Shown here one piece after another: positions 24,571 to 35,299 of a DNA stretch of 64,000 nucleotides (positions are counted from its first letter, which is position 1; each line of letters begins with the position of its first letter). The stretch is from Nageia nagi. Lineage: Eukaryota > Pinophyta. The translations under genes and the position numbers were made by a program. The stretch covers positions 57,412,001 through 57,476,000 of the forward strand of contig JBITNC010000001.1 of assembly GCA_050084985.1 (NCBI GenBank), in the 5' to 3' direction. Below the pieces are notes generated by a model, which worked only from the letters and a program-made list of their open reading frames with translations, made no database searches and had not been told where the DNA came from.

Positions 24571-24905
24571 ATACCTCCGTGGTAAGTTTGCTCTGCGTGA
24601 CAAACTTATTGTACAATTGTTGTTATAGAGTGTTGATTATTTTATACCTCTATGGTAAGTTTGCTCTACGTGACAAACTTGTTGTACATTTTTATACCTC
24701 CGTGGTAAGTTTGCTTTGCGTGACAAACTTGTTGTACATTTTATACCTCTGTGGTGAGTTTGTTCTGTGTGAGAAACTCGTTGTACAATTTTTTGAGCAT
24801 ATAATTAATATACCTCCATGGTAAGTTCGCTCTATGTGATGAACTTGTTGTACATTCTATACCTCTATGGTGAGTTTGCTCTGCATGAGAAACTCATTGT
24901 ACAAT
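24571..24905 (+). repeat. Hairpin array of element A, six units
   Basis: Tandem units of about 48-72 bp lie between pol and the 3' LTR. Each has TATACCTCCGTGGT, then an inverted repeat, then TTGTACA. Stem pairs: 24584-24590 with 24601-24607 (AAGTTTG/CAAACTT), 24657 and 24707 likewise, 24756 (GAGTTT/AAACTC), 24823 (AAGTTC/GAACTT), 24872 (GAGTTT/AAACTC). Stem sequence varies between units but pairing is kept. The loop is about 10-12 nt, CTCTGCGTGA-like. See the findings. Confidence 0.85.
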
Positions 24906-25374
24906 TTTTATGCTCTATCAATAATCAACACATGTCTATATACAACAGGTGACTATGAGTGATGGCTTGGCATCTCCGTGATGACTTATAGTGCACCATT
25001 AATCAGTTATTTATAATATGGCATTATTTGATTCTTTTATTTGAATATATGATGCATCTAACTGATTTTGTTCATGAGTTGCTTGTAGCATGTAGGATCT
25101 TCTTCAGAAATGCAGGTTACTCACCTTGTGAAAGCAAGCTCATGGAGACTCACATGTTAGCTTAAAGTTGATCGACTACTATGTACAGTGAAACCAGTTG
25201 TGGTTAATGATTGTATTGTAAACCATTTTGTCAAATGGTAATGTAGTGAGTCTCATACTAGTTCTCAAAAGATTCTCAAATATGTAAATGTTCTCATCTC
25301 CACTTGTATCTCTATGGAGGAGAACTCTCTCTTACTCTCTCTCTTCTCTCTTCTATGCTCTATCCCAATATTGC
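24906..25374 (+). other. Element A 3' untranslated region
   Basis: No ORF. The stretch is shared with B (30348-30815, reversed) and partly with D (41550-41990, reversed), including GAGTGATGGCTTGGCATCTC and a CT-rich run before the polypurine tract. It would be the 3' end of the genomic RNA. Confidence 0.6.
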
Positions 25375-25386
25375 ATTAAGGGGGAG
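25375..25386 (+). promoter_or_regulatory. Polypurine tract of element A
   Basis: ATTAAGGGGGAG directly precedes the 3' LTR at 25387; it would prime plus-strand DNA synthesis. B has the same tract, reversed, at 30336-30347. Confidence 0.85.
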
Positions 25387-25856
25387 TGTTAGAATTTGTA
25401 ATGAAATATTGTGAACATCTAAACTCCTTGTAAATTCAATTAATCACTTAAAGGATATGTAGATACCTTAAGGGATTAATTGAATTCTTTATTATGTGTG
25501 GACTTTGACCTAACCATGGGGTTAGTTGGTAGGTTAAAGTTAGGTCATACATTTATTGTAACCCTAACCTTACCCTTGGGTTAAAGGAAGGTTAGGGAGG
25601 TGCTCTCAAGCTATAAATAGAGGGCCTCTCCTCTTATAACACATCTAAGTTTTAGAGTAAGATTACTCTACTAGTTTGTGTAGGAGAGGAAGAGAATAGT
25701 TGTAAGAGGGGCATACTTGAGAATTGAGATACTAGTTGTGGATGTACTCTCAAGGAGGGAGGAACCACATTACACTTGTGTTATCTTGTGTGAATGTTGT
25801 ATGATTGAGCTTCCTAGTCTTGGACCTTGAGGATTAGAGTAGTGCTAATTCTCTCA
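25387..25856 (+). repeat. 3' LTR of element A
   Basis: 470 bp, TG...CA ends, followed by target duplication AAAAG (25857-25861). About nine differences from the 5' LTR by eye, mostly transitions. Confidence 0.95.
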
Positions 25857-25861
25857 AAAAG

Positions 25862-26465
25862 AGTATCCTACAAAATCTTAAAAATACAAATGTTAAAATC
25901 AATTTTCTTGAGTTGTTTGAAATGTTTGAAGAACATTAAATGGCATTGCTTGAACTACTTAGTAGTGTTGATGTCGATATTGATATTTCTACTAGTTCAT
26001 TAGTAGGAATGATTGGATGTTTCAATAATGATATAATATTTACTAAGGATAAGATTCCTAGTTATGATATCATTGATAAATGCTTGCCAATCCATATATA
26101 TGTCAAGCTATTAGGAAAAATAGTCAAGCATGCATTTGTAGATGATGGTGAAGGTTTGAATATTTTCTCTATTAACTTCCTTAAAAAGTTTGGTGATAAA
26201 TTGATGCTAAATTCATGAGATAGAATTGCAAGATCATTGATTATGATAGTAATAGAAAAACATGTTCCAGACATATCATGTTACTATTCAATTAAGACCA
26301 AAGATAGTGAAAATTATGTCATATATCCTATTCAAGAAGCTTCCTTATGACATCCTCTTTGGGAGACCATGGATACATCCAATGAGGTGTGTACCATCTA
26401 CATTACATAGTTTGATTAAATTAATAAAAAATAATATGTATTTGAAGAAATGGAGGAAAATCTAA
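25862..26465 (+). pseudogene. Element C protease region
   Basis: Directly after the A insertion the frame resumes the gag-protease linker (EYPTKS, then KMALLELL-like sequence). An open block at 25940-26218 contains LPIHIYVKLLGKIVKHAFVDDGEGLNI; VDDG-E-x-L-N takes the place of the plant retropepsin pattern V-D-N/G-G-S-x-L-N. The downstream flap and LLGRPW motif appear as ILFGRPWIHPMRCVPSTLH in the block ending at 26465, the conserved C-terminal signature of Tat/Athila-type proteases. A stop at 26216 and a frameshift lie between them. Glutamate in place of the serine after D-G suggests loss of activity. Confidence 0.75.
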
Positions 26466-27755
26466 ACTTGATGGCATAAGTTGGGAAAACCATAGTTCCA
26501 TATAGAAATATTGAAATCCATGAGGATAATGATGAACATAATGAGGAAGATGAAGAAGATAGTGATACCATGTAGTTGTACAAAGAGATAGGTGTTGGTA
26601 TATATGCCTTCAAAAAATATCAGAAAGCAAAGGATGACTAGTTTCTACACTAGCAATTCTCATGCTCACCTTAGTGTCTACACTCACCTTAGCACTTGTG
26701 GTACCCTCACTATTGTAAATGCAATCATGATCAATTAGAATTAGAAGAGAATAATGTCAAGATGATATTGTACACTATTGAAACCTTAAAATTAGAATCA
26801 GAATCATACATGGATAGTTAAAAAGTTGTAGCCTATGTCAAGGTTAATAAGAAGATAAGAAAATAAGATTTCATGCACCATTAATACCATAATACATGGA
26901 ATATAGAAGGTACAAGGGTAAAGAACTTGATAGGAAAAAATAGGGAATTGAAGAGTTAGCTAAAAAATATTTGAATCAAATGAGGGAAAAAGTGGACTAA
27001 GGATAAATAAGATAAGTAAGATAAATTTGGTTTCATACAACAATGATGTAGAGTTAGAAGTAGAATCAGAGTCACAATTAGTCAACATGAATGATTTAGC
27101 ATAAAAAATCAAGGCCAAATTATCAAAGAAGACCAACACCTATGCTATATCTAGTGTCTACACTCATATAAGTGTTGTGTTAATCTTATCATTCACTCTA
27201 TGGAAATAGATTATGATTCCTCTTACCCCCATGCTTGATATGAAAATTTATAGGTTTGGTGATGTATTTGAAATGAATGATGCATTTCTTCACATGCTAG
27301 GGGTAATATCATACTTCAAACCATTCCATCCCAAGAGGAAAGGGTTGCTTATCATCCTAATTCTTATTTCAGAGATGATATGGATGACATAGTAGTTTCT
27401 TCCCTATTACACAAGCCTACCTTCTTCTTTCATTACATAGGAGTAGACTAGGTAACTAGGGGTGTGTGTGTGTGATATTTTTTCTCTTATGTCATAATAG
27501 GGATAGGGGCATTTCCTAACCTTTCTCATCCTAGTGATGAGATAACATGGTTTATTGAGCCTCTTGTTGAGCTAAACATTGGTATATAAGAGGTGCCATG
27601 GATTTTTCATATTGGAACAAGGACCATTAGGGAAGATAAGCAAATATATCAATAGTTATTAATAGGTTTTAAGGATATGTTTTATTGGGAATATAATGAT
27701 ATGATAGGGTTACATCCAACCTTTATGATTAACTATTTAGTGGTATATGAAGATG
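26466..27755 (+). other. Element C linker between protease and reverse transcriptase
   Basis: Poorly conserved acidic linker, full of stops. Element E has a linker of similar type (54382-55170, reversed). A motif CTAGTGTCTACACTCA recurs near 26668 and 27148. No separate gene is seen. Confidence 0.5.
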
Positions 27756-28990
27756 AAAAACCTATATAACAAAAAATAAGACCAATGCACTTGAAGTACT
27801 CTTTGAAAGTCAAGAAAGAGATTGTTAAGTATCTTAAAGTAGGATTCATTAAGCCCGTTGATTACTCACCTTGGTTAGCCAATATTGTTCTAGCTTTAAA
27901 ACCAAATAGAGAAATTAGATTTTGCATAGATTTAAAACATTTAAATAAGGCTTTCCTAAAGGATAATTTTCCTTTGCCACACATTGACATAATTATGGAT
28001 TCTATAATAGAACATGAGTTGTTATCTTTTATTGATGGTTTCTTAGGATACAATCATATTAGAATCAACAAATAGGATCAACATAATACAACATTCACCA
28101 CACCTTGGAGAACATTTTGTTGGGTATTCATGCACTTTGGCCTAAAAAATTCAAAAGCAACATGTTAAAGAGAAATGGTAACTATGTTTCATGACCTCAT
28201 TCATAAATTAGTTGAAGTTTATGTTGATGATATTCTTGCTAAATCAACTAAGAAGGAAGATTATTTAGAGGACTTGAGTCATTTTCAAAAGGATGACATA
28301 ATTTAACTTGAAGCTAACTCCTAAGTATGTTTTCGAAGTATCTAGTGGTAAGTTTCATGGTTACATTATATATAGAAGAAGCATAGAGATAGAACCTAAA
28401 AAGGTTAAATCTATAATGGATATGCCTACACCAAGAAATATTAGAAAACTAAGAAATCTTCAAGGAAAGTTATAAGAAGTCAAAAGGTTCATGGATTAGT
28501 TAGCAGATAGAACATATCCATTCTCTTACTTGCTCAATAAGGTAAATCAGTTCATATGGAACAAGGAGTGTCAAAAGGTATTTGAAGATATCAAGAGTTG
28601 CTTTCTTAATCCTCCTATTTTGTAACCAATTAATCATACTAAACCTCTATACTTGTATATCTTAGCTATATCCAATGTTATTGGGATAGTCCTTATGCAA
28701 CTTAATAATGAAAATAGGGATAGGGTTATGTACTATCTATCCAAGACCTTATAGAATGCATAAATAAATTACACACCAATTGAAAAGTTATGCTATGCCA
28801 TAGTCTACACAACATAGAAATTGAAGTACTACATGATCATCAACACTACTATTATTATGGCTCAAGCTAATCTATTAAGGTATTTATATCAAAACCATAG
28901 TTGCAAGGAAGACTAGCCAAATGGATAATGGAACTACAAGAGTTTTATCTCTTATACACACTTAAAAAGGTAGTCAAAGGACAATTTATA
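27756..28990 (+). pseudogene. Element C reverse transcriptase and RNase H
   Basis: The gypsy RT reads EIVKYLKVGFIKPVDYSPWL, then FCIDLKHLNKAFLKDNFPLP, LLSFIDGFLGYNHIRI, FGLKNSKATC and VEVYVDDILAKS (YVDD at 28220-28231). The open block is 27785-28075. The connection and first RNase H follow in changing frames (IRKLRNLQGKL, ECQKVFEDIK, YYLSKTL, YTPIEKLCYAIV). It has at least six stops and one frameshift. It is closest to the RT of E in this window; both show the N-K-A-x-x-K-D-x-F-P-L-P signature of Tat-like elements. Confidence 0.82.
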
Positions 28991-29113
28991 TTTGATATGC
29001 TTATAGCAACACCATGTGATGAAAAAAAAAATAAGAATGAGCTTTTGGCACTAGTTGAGAAGTGTGACGACAAGGCATCGACACTATTCTTTAATAGGTC
29101 CAAATATTTATAA

Positions 29114-29500
29114 GGGGCTAGGGCAAGAATTGTGCTATTATCTCTTGAAGGTGATATGATTCCTATGGTTTATAAGTTAAATTTTGAGTGTACAAACAAC
29201 ATGGCTAAATATGGATATCTAGTATTTGCATTAAAGGTAGAAATCAAGCTTGAAATTAGTTAATTGAAATTTTATGGTGACTCTCAGCTTATCCTCAATC
29301 AAATCAATGATGTATACAACACAAAAGATGAGAAATTACAACCATATAAGGACCTAGTAGCTATAATGGTTGAAATATGCTTCACATAGATTCAATTTGA
29401 AAATATTTCAAGGAATAATAATAGATATATGGATGCTATGGCTAATTCTTCTTCATTAACACCTATCTCAATTTAATATGAGGAAACCATTATCAAAATC
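29114..29500 (+). pseudogene. Element C second (archaeal-type) RNase H
   Basis: Degraded sequence reads IVLLSLEGDMIPMVYKLNF, then ECTNNMAKYGYLVFALK, LKFYGDSQLILNQI and FENISRNNNRYMDAMA. The pattern CTNN-x-A-x-Y and GDSQL-x-x-NQ is that of the extra archaeal-type RNase H carried by Tat-lineage elements; element E has the same domain at 52364-52985. In-frame stops are present. Two RNase H domains are the basis for placing C in Tat. Confidence 0.75.
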
Positions 29501-29699
29501 AATAGTTTTAGACATTGTTCTTTTCTAAATGATGATGAATTTGAAGGGTTTTCAACAAAGACCCACTCATATGTGCTATCCTCCCATTACATGCATGGTA
29601 TGCTAACATCTACAACTACCTTAAGAAAGGAAATATCTTGGATTCATGTCAATCCAAGTTCCTCAAATGAAGGCTGAAATGCATTACCACAAGGTATGT

Positions 29700-29865
29700 C
29701 ATTATTGATATTCTACATAAAATATCTTTTGATGATACTTTTTTTAGATGTCTAAATGAAATTGAAGCAAATAAGGCTATGGAACAAGTACATTATAGAA
29801 TAAATAGAGGTCATTTAAATGGTGAATCCATATATCATAATCTCTTAAGACTAGGATATCATTGG
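29700..29865 (+). pseudogene. Element C integrase, N-terminal part
   Basis: Partly readable zinc-finger region ending HLNGESIYHNLLRLGYHW, interrupted by element B exactly after this W codon. The C-C half of the H-H-C-C finger (CILHIRKCEKYQK) lies on the other side of B from 39391. The target duplication ATTGG is 29861-29865 and 39391-39395. Confidence 0.75.
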
Positions 29866-30335
29866 TGAGAGAATTAGCACTACTCTAATCCTCAAGGTCC
29901 AAGACTAGGAAGCTCAATCACATAACATTCACACAATATAACACAAGTGTAATGTGGTTCCTCCCTCCTTGGGAGTACATCCACAACTAGTATCTCAATT
30001 CTCAAGTATGCCCCTCTTACAACTATTCTCTTCCTCTCCTACACAAACTAGTAGAGTAATGTTACTCCAAAACTTAGATGTGTTACAAGAGGAGAGGCCC
30101 TCTATTTATAGCTTGAGAGCACCTCCCTAACCTCCCTTTAACACAAGGGTAAGGTTAGGGTTACAATAAATGTGTGACCTAACTTTAACCTACCAACTAA
30201 CCCCATGGTTAGGTCAAAGTCCACACATAATAAAGAATTCAATTAATCCCTTAAGGTATCTACATATCCTTTAAGTGATTAATTGAACTTACAAGGAGTT
30301 TAGATATTTACAATATTTCATTACAAATTCTAACA
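29866..30335 (-). repeat. 3' LTR of element B
   Basis: 470 bp. On the + strand it reads TGAGAGAATTAG to CTAACA; about 99% identical to 38919-39390. Confidence 0.95.
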
Positions 30336-30347
30336 CTCCCCCTTAAT
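30336..30347 (-). promoter_or_regulatory. Polypurine tract of element B
   Basis: CTCCCCCTTAAT on the + strand, that is ATTAAGGGGGAG in element sense, abutting the 3' LTR. Identical to that of A. Confidence 0.85.
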
Positions 30348-30819
30348 GCAATATTGGGATAGAGTGTAGAAGAAAGAAGAGAGAGAGTAAGAGAGAGTTC
30401 TCCTCCATAGAGATACAAGTGGAGATGAGAACATTTACATATTTGAGAATCTTTTTGAGAACTAGTATGAGACTCACTACATTACCATTTGAAAAAATGG
30501 TTTACAATACAATCATTAACCACAACTGGTTTCACTGTACATAGTAATCGACCAACTTTAAGCTGACATGTGAGTCTTCATGAGCTTGCTTTCATAAGGT
30601 GAGTAACCTGCATTTCTGAAGAAGATCCTGCATGCTATAAGCAACTCATGAACAAAATTAGTTAGATGCATCATATATTCAAATAAAAGAATCAAATAAT
30701 TCCATCTTATAAATAACGGATTAATGGTGCACTATAAGTCATCACAGAGATGCCAAGCCATCACTCATAGTCACCTGTTGTATATAGACATGTGTTGATT
30801 ATTGATAGAGCATAAAAAT

Positions 30820-31275
30820 TATACAACGAGTTTCTCACACAGAGCAAACTCACCACGGAGGTATAGAATGTACAATAAGTTCATCACGCAGAGTGAACTT
30901 ACCATGGAGGTATATTAATTATATGCTCAAAAATTATACAACGAGTTTCTCATGCAAAGCAAACTCACCACGGAGGTATAGAGCATAAAAATAGTACAAC
31001 GAGTTTCTCATGCAGAGCAAACTCACCATGGAGGTATATAATGTACAACAAGTTTGTCACACAAAGCGAACTTACCATAGAGGTATATTAATTATATGCT
31101 CAAAAATTGTACAACAAGTTTCTCACGTAGAGCAAACTCACCATGGAGGTATAAAATGTACAAGTTTGTCACGTAGAGTAAACTTACCATAGAGGTATAA
31201 AATAATCAACACTCTATAACAACAATTGTACAACAAGTTTGTCATATAGAGCAAACTTACCACAGAGGTCTAGAA
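30820..31275 (-). repeat. Hairpin array of element B, eight units
   Basis: Homologous to the array in A but with eight units (starting near 30826, 30874, 30938, 30996, 31044, 31110, 31159 and 31230). Stems on the + strand include GAGTTT/AAACTC (units 1, 3, 4), AAGTTCA/TGAACTT (unit 2) and AAGTTTG/CAAACTT (unit 8). Unit 6 (AAGTTT/AAACTC) has one broken pair. Unit number differs from A, so the array expands and contracts. Confidence 0.85.
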
Positions 31276-31327
31276 TGTACAATAAAAAAGGCCTCTTAGA
31301 GGTGAAGTTGTCATCACTAACAAAAGT

Positions 31328-31999
31328 TCAAACTTCACTCCCCCTTGAGGGCAACTTCACCAACCTGAGAGAATCCCTAAGCTTGATGAACTGAGCTTCA
31401 TGAAGGGGCTTGGTGAATAGATCAATGAAGTTTTCAGTGGATGGACAATACTCCAAGTGTATGATGTCATCTAGAACCTTCTCCCTAATAAAATGGGCTT
31501 GGATTTCTACATGTTTAGTTCTTTGATGGAACACAAGATTCTTAGCCAAAGAGATAGCCGATTGATTATCTAAAGAAATAAGAGATGGGCCATTTTACTT
31601 ATACCCAATTTTGTTCAGAAGATGCCTCAACCAAATAGCTTCTTGGGCGGTAATAGACATGGCTCGATATTCAGCTTTAGTGGTAGAAAGAGTCATAGTA
31701 GGTTGCTTCTTGGAAGCCTAAGAGATAGCACCTGAACTAATGCTGAACACATATGCAGAGGTTGATTTTCTGTCATCTCTATCTCCCCCATAATTAGAAT
31801 CTAAGAACCCTGAGAGAACAATTGAGGGCACTTTGGAATACTTAAGAGCAAGATCCTTTGTCCCTGCCACATACCTCAAGATTTGCTTCACAGCATTGAG
31901 GTGTTCAACATATGGTTTTTGCATGAATCGTGCCATCAGATTCATTGCAAAGGCAATATCAGGATGAGAGATAGTAAGATACAGAAGACTACCGATCAA
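31328..31999 (-). pseudogene. Element B RNase H and C-terminus of Pol
   Basis: Open blocks 31999-31718 and 31549-31328 carry SHPDIAFAMNLMARFMQKPY, YGGDRDDRKSTSAYVF, then AEYRAMSITAQEAIWL, DNQSAISLAKNLVFHQRTKH and DLFTKPLHEAQFIKLRD. Stops separate them, for example after SSGAIS where A reads ISWASKK. Sequence and end point match A. The block is closer to intact in the connection than A, where two extra stops occur. Confidence 0.9.
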
Positions 32000-32920
32000 T
32001 TACCTATAAGCTGTAGCATCAGCCAATTGAGAATTTGAGCTTAGTGATACAATGATTCTAGGAGAAATAGGTATTGCAGCATATCTACACTCCTCCATTC
32101 CAAACTTTTGCAAGATATCTAATATATACTTAGATTGACTAAGATAAGTACAATCTTTGTGTTGGTATACTTGCATTCCAAGATAGTAATGCAATAGACC
32201 TAGATCAATCATTTCAAACATTACCTTTAGTTTGGATATGCACTCTTGGATGATTTCAATATTGTTGCCTGTTATGAGAAGATCATCCACATAAAGGAGA
32301 ATTAAGACCATGTCTTTTCCTTGATTGAGTACATAGAGATCTGAGTCAGAGAAGCACTTGGAAAAACCAATATCTGCAAAGAATCCTGAAATTTTCTTGT
32401 ACCATGCTCTAGGTGCTTGTTTAAGTCCATACAAAGACTTCTTTAGCTTACACACAAGAGACTCTTTTCCTTCTGGAATAAATCCTTCTGGTTGATTCAT
32501 GTAGATCTCTACATCCAAGTCACCATTAAAAAATGCACTCTTGACATCAAGTTGGAAAACTTTCCATCCTTGAGCTGCAGAAAGAGCAAGGATTATCCTG
32601 ACAATAGGCATCTTGGCCATAGGAGCAAAGGTTTCCTCATAATCAATACCATATTTCTGAGTGAATCTTTTGGCCACTAACCTTACTTTGTATTTTTCAA
32701 CTTCTCCATCAGAATTTTACTTGACCTTATATATCCATTTATTTCCAATCACATTTTTCTCATTGGGATAAGAAACCAAATCCCAAGTTTCATTTTTCAT
32801 GAGTGCCTCATACTCAACTTTCATACCTTCCATCCAACACTCTTGCTTGGAAGCTTCTTTGAATGTTGATGGCTCATTCATATTATCAATTTTGGCAAAT
32901 AAGGATTTATTTAAGGTCAT
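32000..32920 (-). pseudogene. Element B reverse transcriptase
   Basis: The open frame 32677-32000 (225 codons) spans nearly the whole copia RT: RFTQKYGIDYEETFAPMAKM, FQLDVKSAFFNGDL, KQAPRAWY, LLYVDDLLITGN (YVDD at 32282-32293) and YLGMQVYQHKDCTYLSQSKY. The N-terminal part is 32920-32717. Between them is the stop after KWIYKVK that A has at the same codon. This is the longest unbroken RT in the window. Confidence 0.92.
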
Positions 32921-33069
32921 ACTTCTTGTAATTCTCTAAGCTGGAGAATTTTGCTCTTGTGGTGACTTCCCTACATGATCATCCAACCAGTTAGGTGCAG
33001 GCGTAGAATCATCTAAATTAGACACCTCAGCATGAGAAGTCATATCCTCAGGAAGTTCATTGAACTTGA

Positions 33070-34272
33070 CATCCCTAGAAACAAAGATTGTTTTATGGGA
33101 TGAGGAGTAGAGCCTGTAACCTCTATGCTAATTATCATACCCCACAAAGATGCATTTTTCTGATCATTTGTCTAGCTTCTTTCTTTTCTCTGAGGTAATG
33201 AAGGCAAATGCATCACAACCAAAGACCCTAAAGTGTGAGGTGTTAGGTTTCTTTCTTGTCCATGCTTCATACGGAGTTTTTCCTTCAACTACTTTAGTAG
33301 GACACCTATTTAGGGTGTGAATAGTAATGTGAACAGCTTCTCCCCATAAGAAACTAGGAAGGTTACCCAACATGCATCTTGTCATTTCCATAATGGTGCA
33401 ATTCTTCCTTTCAGCAACTCCATTTTGTTGAGGGGTGTATTGGATTGTGAATTACCGCTTGATCCTATGTTTAACACAATATTCATTAAACTCATTGCTA
33501 TTATACTCACCCCCATTATCAGATCTCAGCATTTTGATCTTGAAATTAGTTTGATTTTCAACAAGTGCCTTGAAGTCTTTAAACCAGTCAAAAGTTTGAT
33601 CCTTGTGCTCAAGTAGATAACCAAATGTCATCCTACTGAAGTCATCAATGAAGGTCAGAACATAAGAAGCTCCCCCTAGAGACTTAGTCTGAAATGGACC
33701 CATCAAATCTGAATGCACAAGCTGAAGAGGACGATTAGCCCGAGTTGCCTTATCCTTTTCAAACTTTTTCCTATTCATCTTTCCTAGAATGCACCTTTCA
33801 CAAAGACCAATTGTGGGTGAAATATTAGGTAAACCTTCCGCAAGTTCTTGATTTTTCATATCTTGAATACTCTTGTGGTTAAGGTGCCCTAATCGTTGAT
33901 GCCAAAGATTACCTTTTGAACACACATTTGTAGAAAGACAAATCTTTGAAGGTACTTGATCCATAATATAAAGGTCATTCTTTACTGATCCTTTCATCAA
34001 AGTGGCAAGTCCTTTCTTAACACACCAGGAGTGTGAGGTAAACTCAAATGAGCATCCTGTCCTTATAATCTAAATTACGGAGATAAGATTCATCCTTAGC
34101 TTAGGCACATAAAAGACATTATCAAGAGCCTTTCCATGAATCTTCACATTCCCTATTCCTTGAACATCAAGGACTGTATTATCACCTATCACAACTGTAT
34201 CCTTGTTGTACTTATGAAAGTTTTCAAACTTATCCTTTTCATAACACATGTGATTAGTGCATCCTAAATCAA
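33070..34272 (-). pseudogene. Element B protease and integrase
   Basis: The protease site reads DWIVDLGCTNH (about 34255-34275): the catalytic DSG is DLG, a TCA to TTA change, while A keeps DSG. Integrase open frame 34000-33452 has the intact zinc finger (LWHQRLGHLNH, LCERCILGK), HSDLMGPFQTK and RSDNGGEYNS. It ends at a stop after KHRIKR, at the same codon as in A. QQNGVAERKN (the E of the triad) follows at about 33430-33400, then 33391-33164. At least three stops in all. Without a working protease the element would depend on another copy. Confidence 0.9.
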
Positions 34273-35223
34273 CAATCCAGTCATTTGAAATAGTTTGAGT
34301 CATTGAGTAGTAGGCAACAGTAGCAGCATGCTTGTTCTTCTTTTTATTATTGAAATTTCTCACATTTGTATTTCCTTTGCCTTTTTGAGCAAATTTCTTT
34401 TTGCGATAATCATACTCTTTGTGCCCAAAGATGCCACAAAAGTTATAATTTTCATCAAAAATTTCCTGCGGTGTTGGTTTGCTTGATCTAGCTTTGTCAT
34501 TTCTTTGCTTGAAGTTGTCGTGCTTCCTGATGGTAGATGAGGATTTGTTATCTTTGAATTTATAATGTTTGAATGTCTTCTTGAAAGGAGTTTTGGTTGC
34601 TCCTTGAGCAATGCTATTATCCTTTGGAGAAATGTTCAACATTTTCTTGTTCAAAGTTTCCTCATGCTTCAGAAGGAGTCTAGAAAGATTATCAAGAGAG
34701 ATGACATCTTCTTCATCATCGAGCCTAGTCTCCATAACTGTGACAAAGTTACTGAACTTTGTAGAGAGGCTTTGAAGAATGATGAAGACCATGAACTCAT
34801 CATTGATCCAATTGCACCCACAGCCAAGCAGTTGTGTCCTGAGGTCAATGATTTTGTTCAAGTAGATTGAGGCACTTTCATCTTCACCTTGACGATATTG
34901 CAATAACTTTTGTAGAATGGTGAACCTTCTTGAAAATTTGGACCCAAGGTGAATTTTTTTAGTCTATCCCAAGCTTCTTTTGTTGATGTCAAGGAAGAGA
35001 TCATGAGAAGGATGTCATTTGAAACTGCACGATAGATCATTGAGGTTGCTAACTCATTCTTTGAGTTGTAAATTTCAAGGGCCTTCTCATCTATAGGAGC
35101 AACTAGATCTTCATTTACTATCTGCCATAGCTTCCTTGCCTATAACTCAACTCTCATACGAGGTTCCCATATGCTGAAGTTGGAACCATCGAGTATGTGC
35201 TTCGGTATGAAGGTTTCAACCAT
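34273..35223 (-). pseudogene. gag: Element B gag, frameshifted
   Basis: ATG at 35223: MVETFIPKHILDGSNF as in A. A stop replaces a glutamine codon after RMRVEL (near 35143). The 17 bp missing in A are present here (APIDEKALEIYNSKNEL). One base is lost near 34955, within the KK-x-Y-L segment, shifting frame until the block starting at 34903, which then runs through the zinc-knuckle region. The knuckle reads YNFCGIFGHKEYDY: its first and last cysteines are tyrosines, unlike CNVCGIFGHKEYDC in A, so RNA binding is probably impaired. Confidence 0.85.
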
Positions 35224-35299
35224 TATCTGTACAAAAATAAATATGCAATAAGAATGCAAAATTTTTACAAGTTTCCATCTATACAAATCAAACATAAGT

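Larger units (their letters stand above)
16421..25856 (+). mobile_element. Element A: Ty1/copia retrotransposon, 9436 bp, target duplication AAAAG
   Basis: It is bounded by two 470-bp LTRs beginning TGTTAG and ending TCTCTCA, with AAAAG at 16416-16420 and 25857-25861. Order: LTR, primer-binding site, a leader of about 3.7 kb, gag, protease, integrase, reverse transcriptase, RNase H, hairpin array, polypurine tract, LTR. Integrase before RT defines Ty1/copia. By eye the LTRs differ at about 9 of 470 sites, so it is fairly recent. The polyprotein has many stops and at least one 17-bp deletion relative to B, so it is non-autonomous. The leader contains a captured host gene fragment. Confidence 0.95.

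Noticed and set aside
24571-24905. Regularly spaced short repeats that could suggest a CRISPR-like array
   Set aside because: Spacers are homologous to each other and the unit is a 3' UTR repeat of a plant retroelement; the sequence is eukaryotic.
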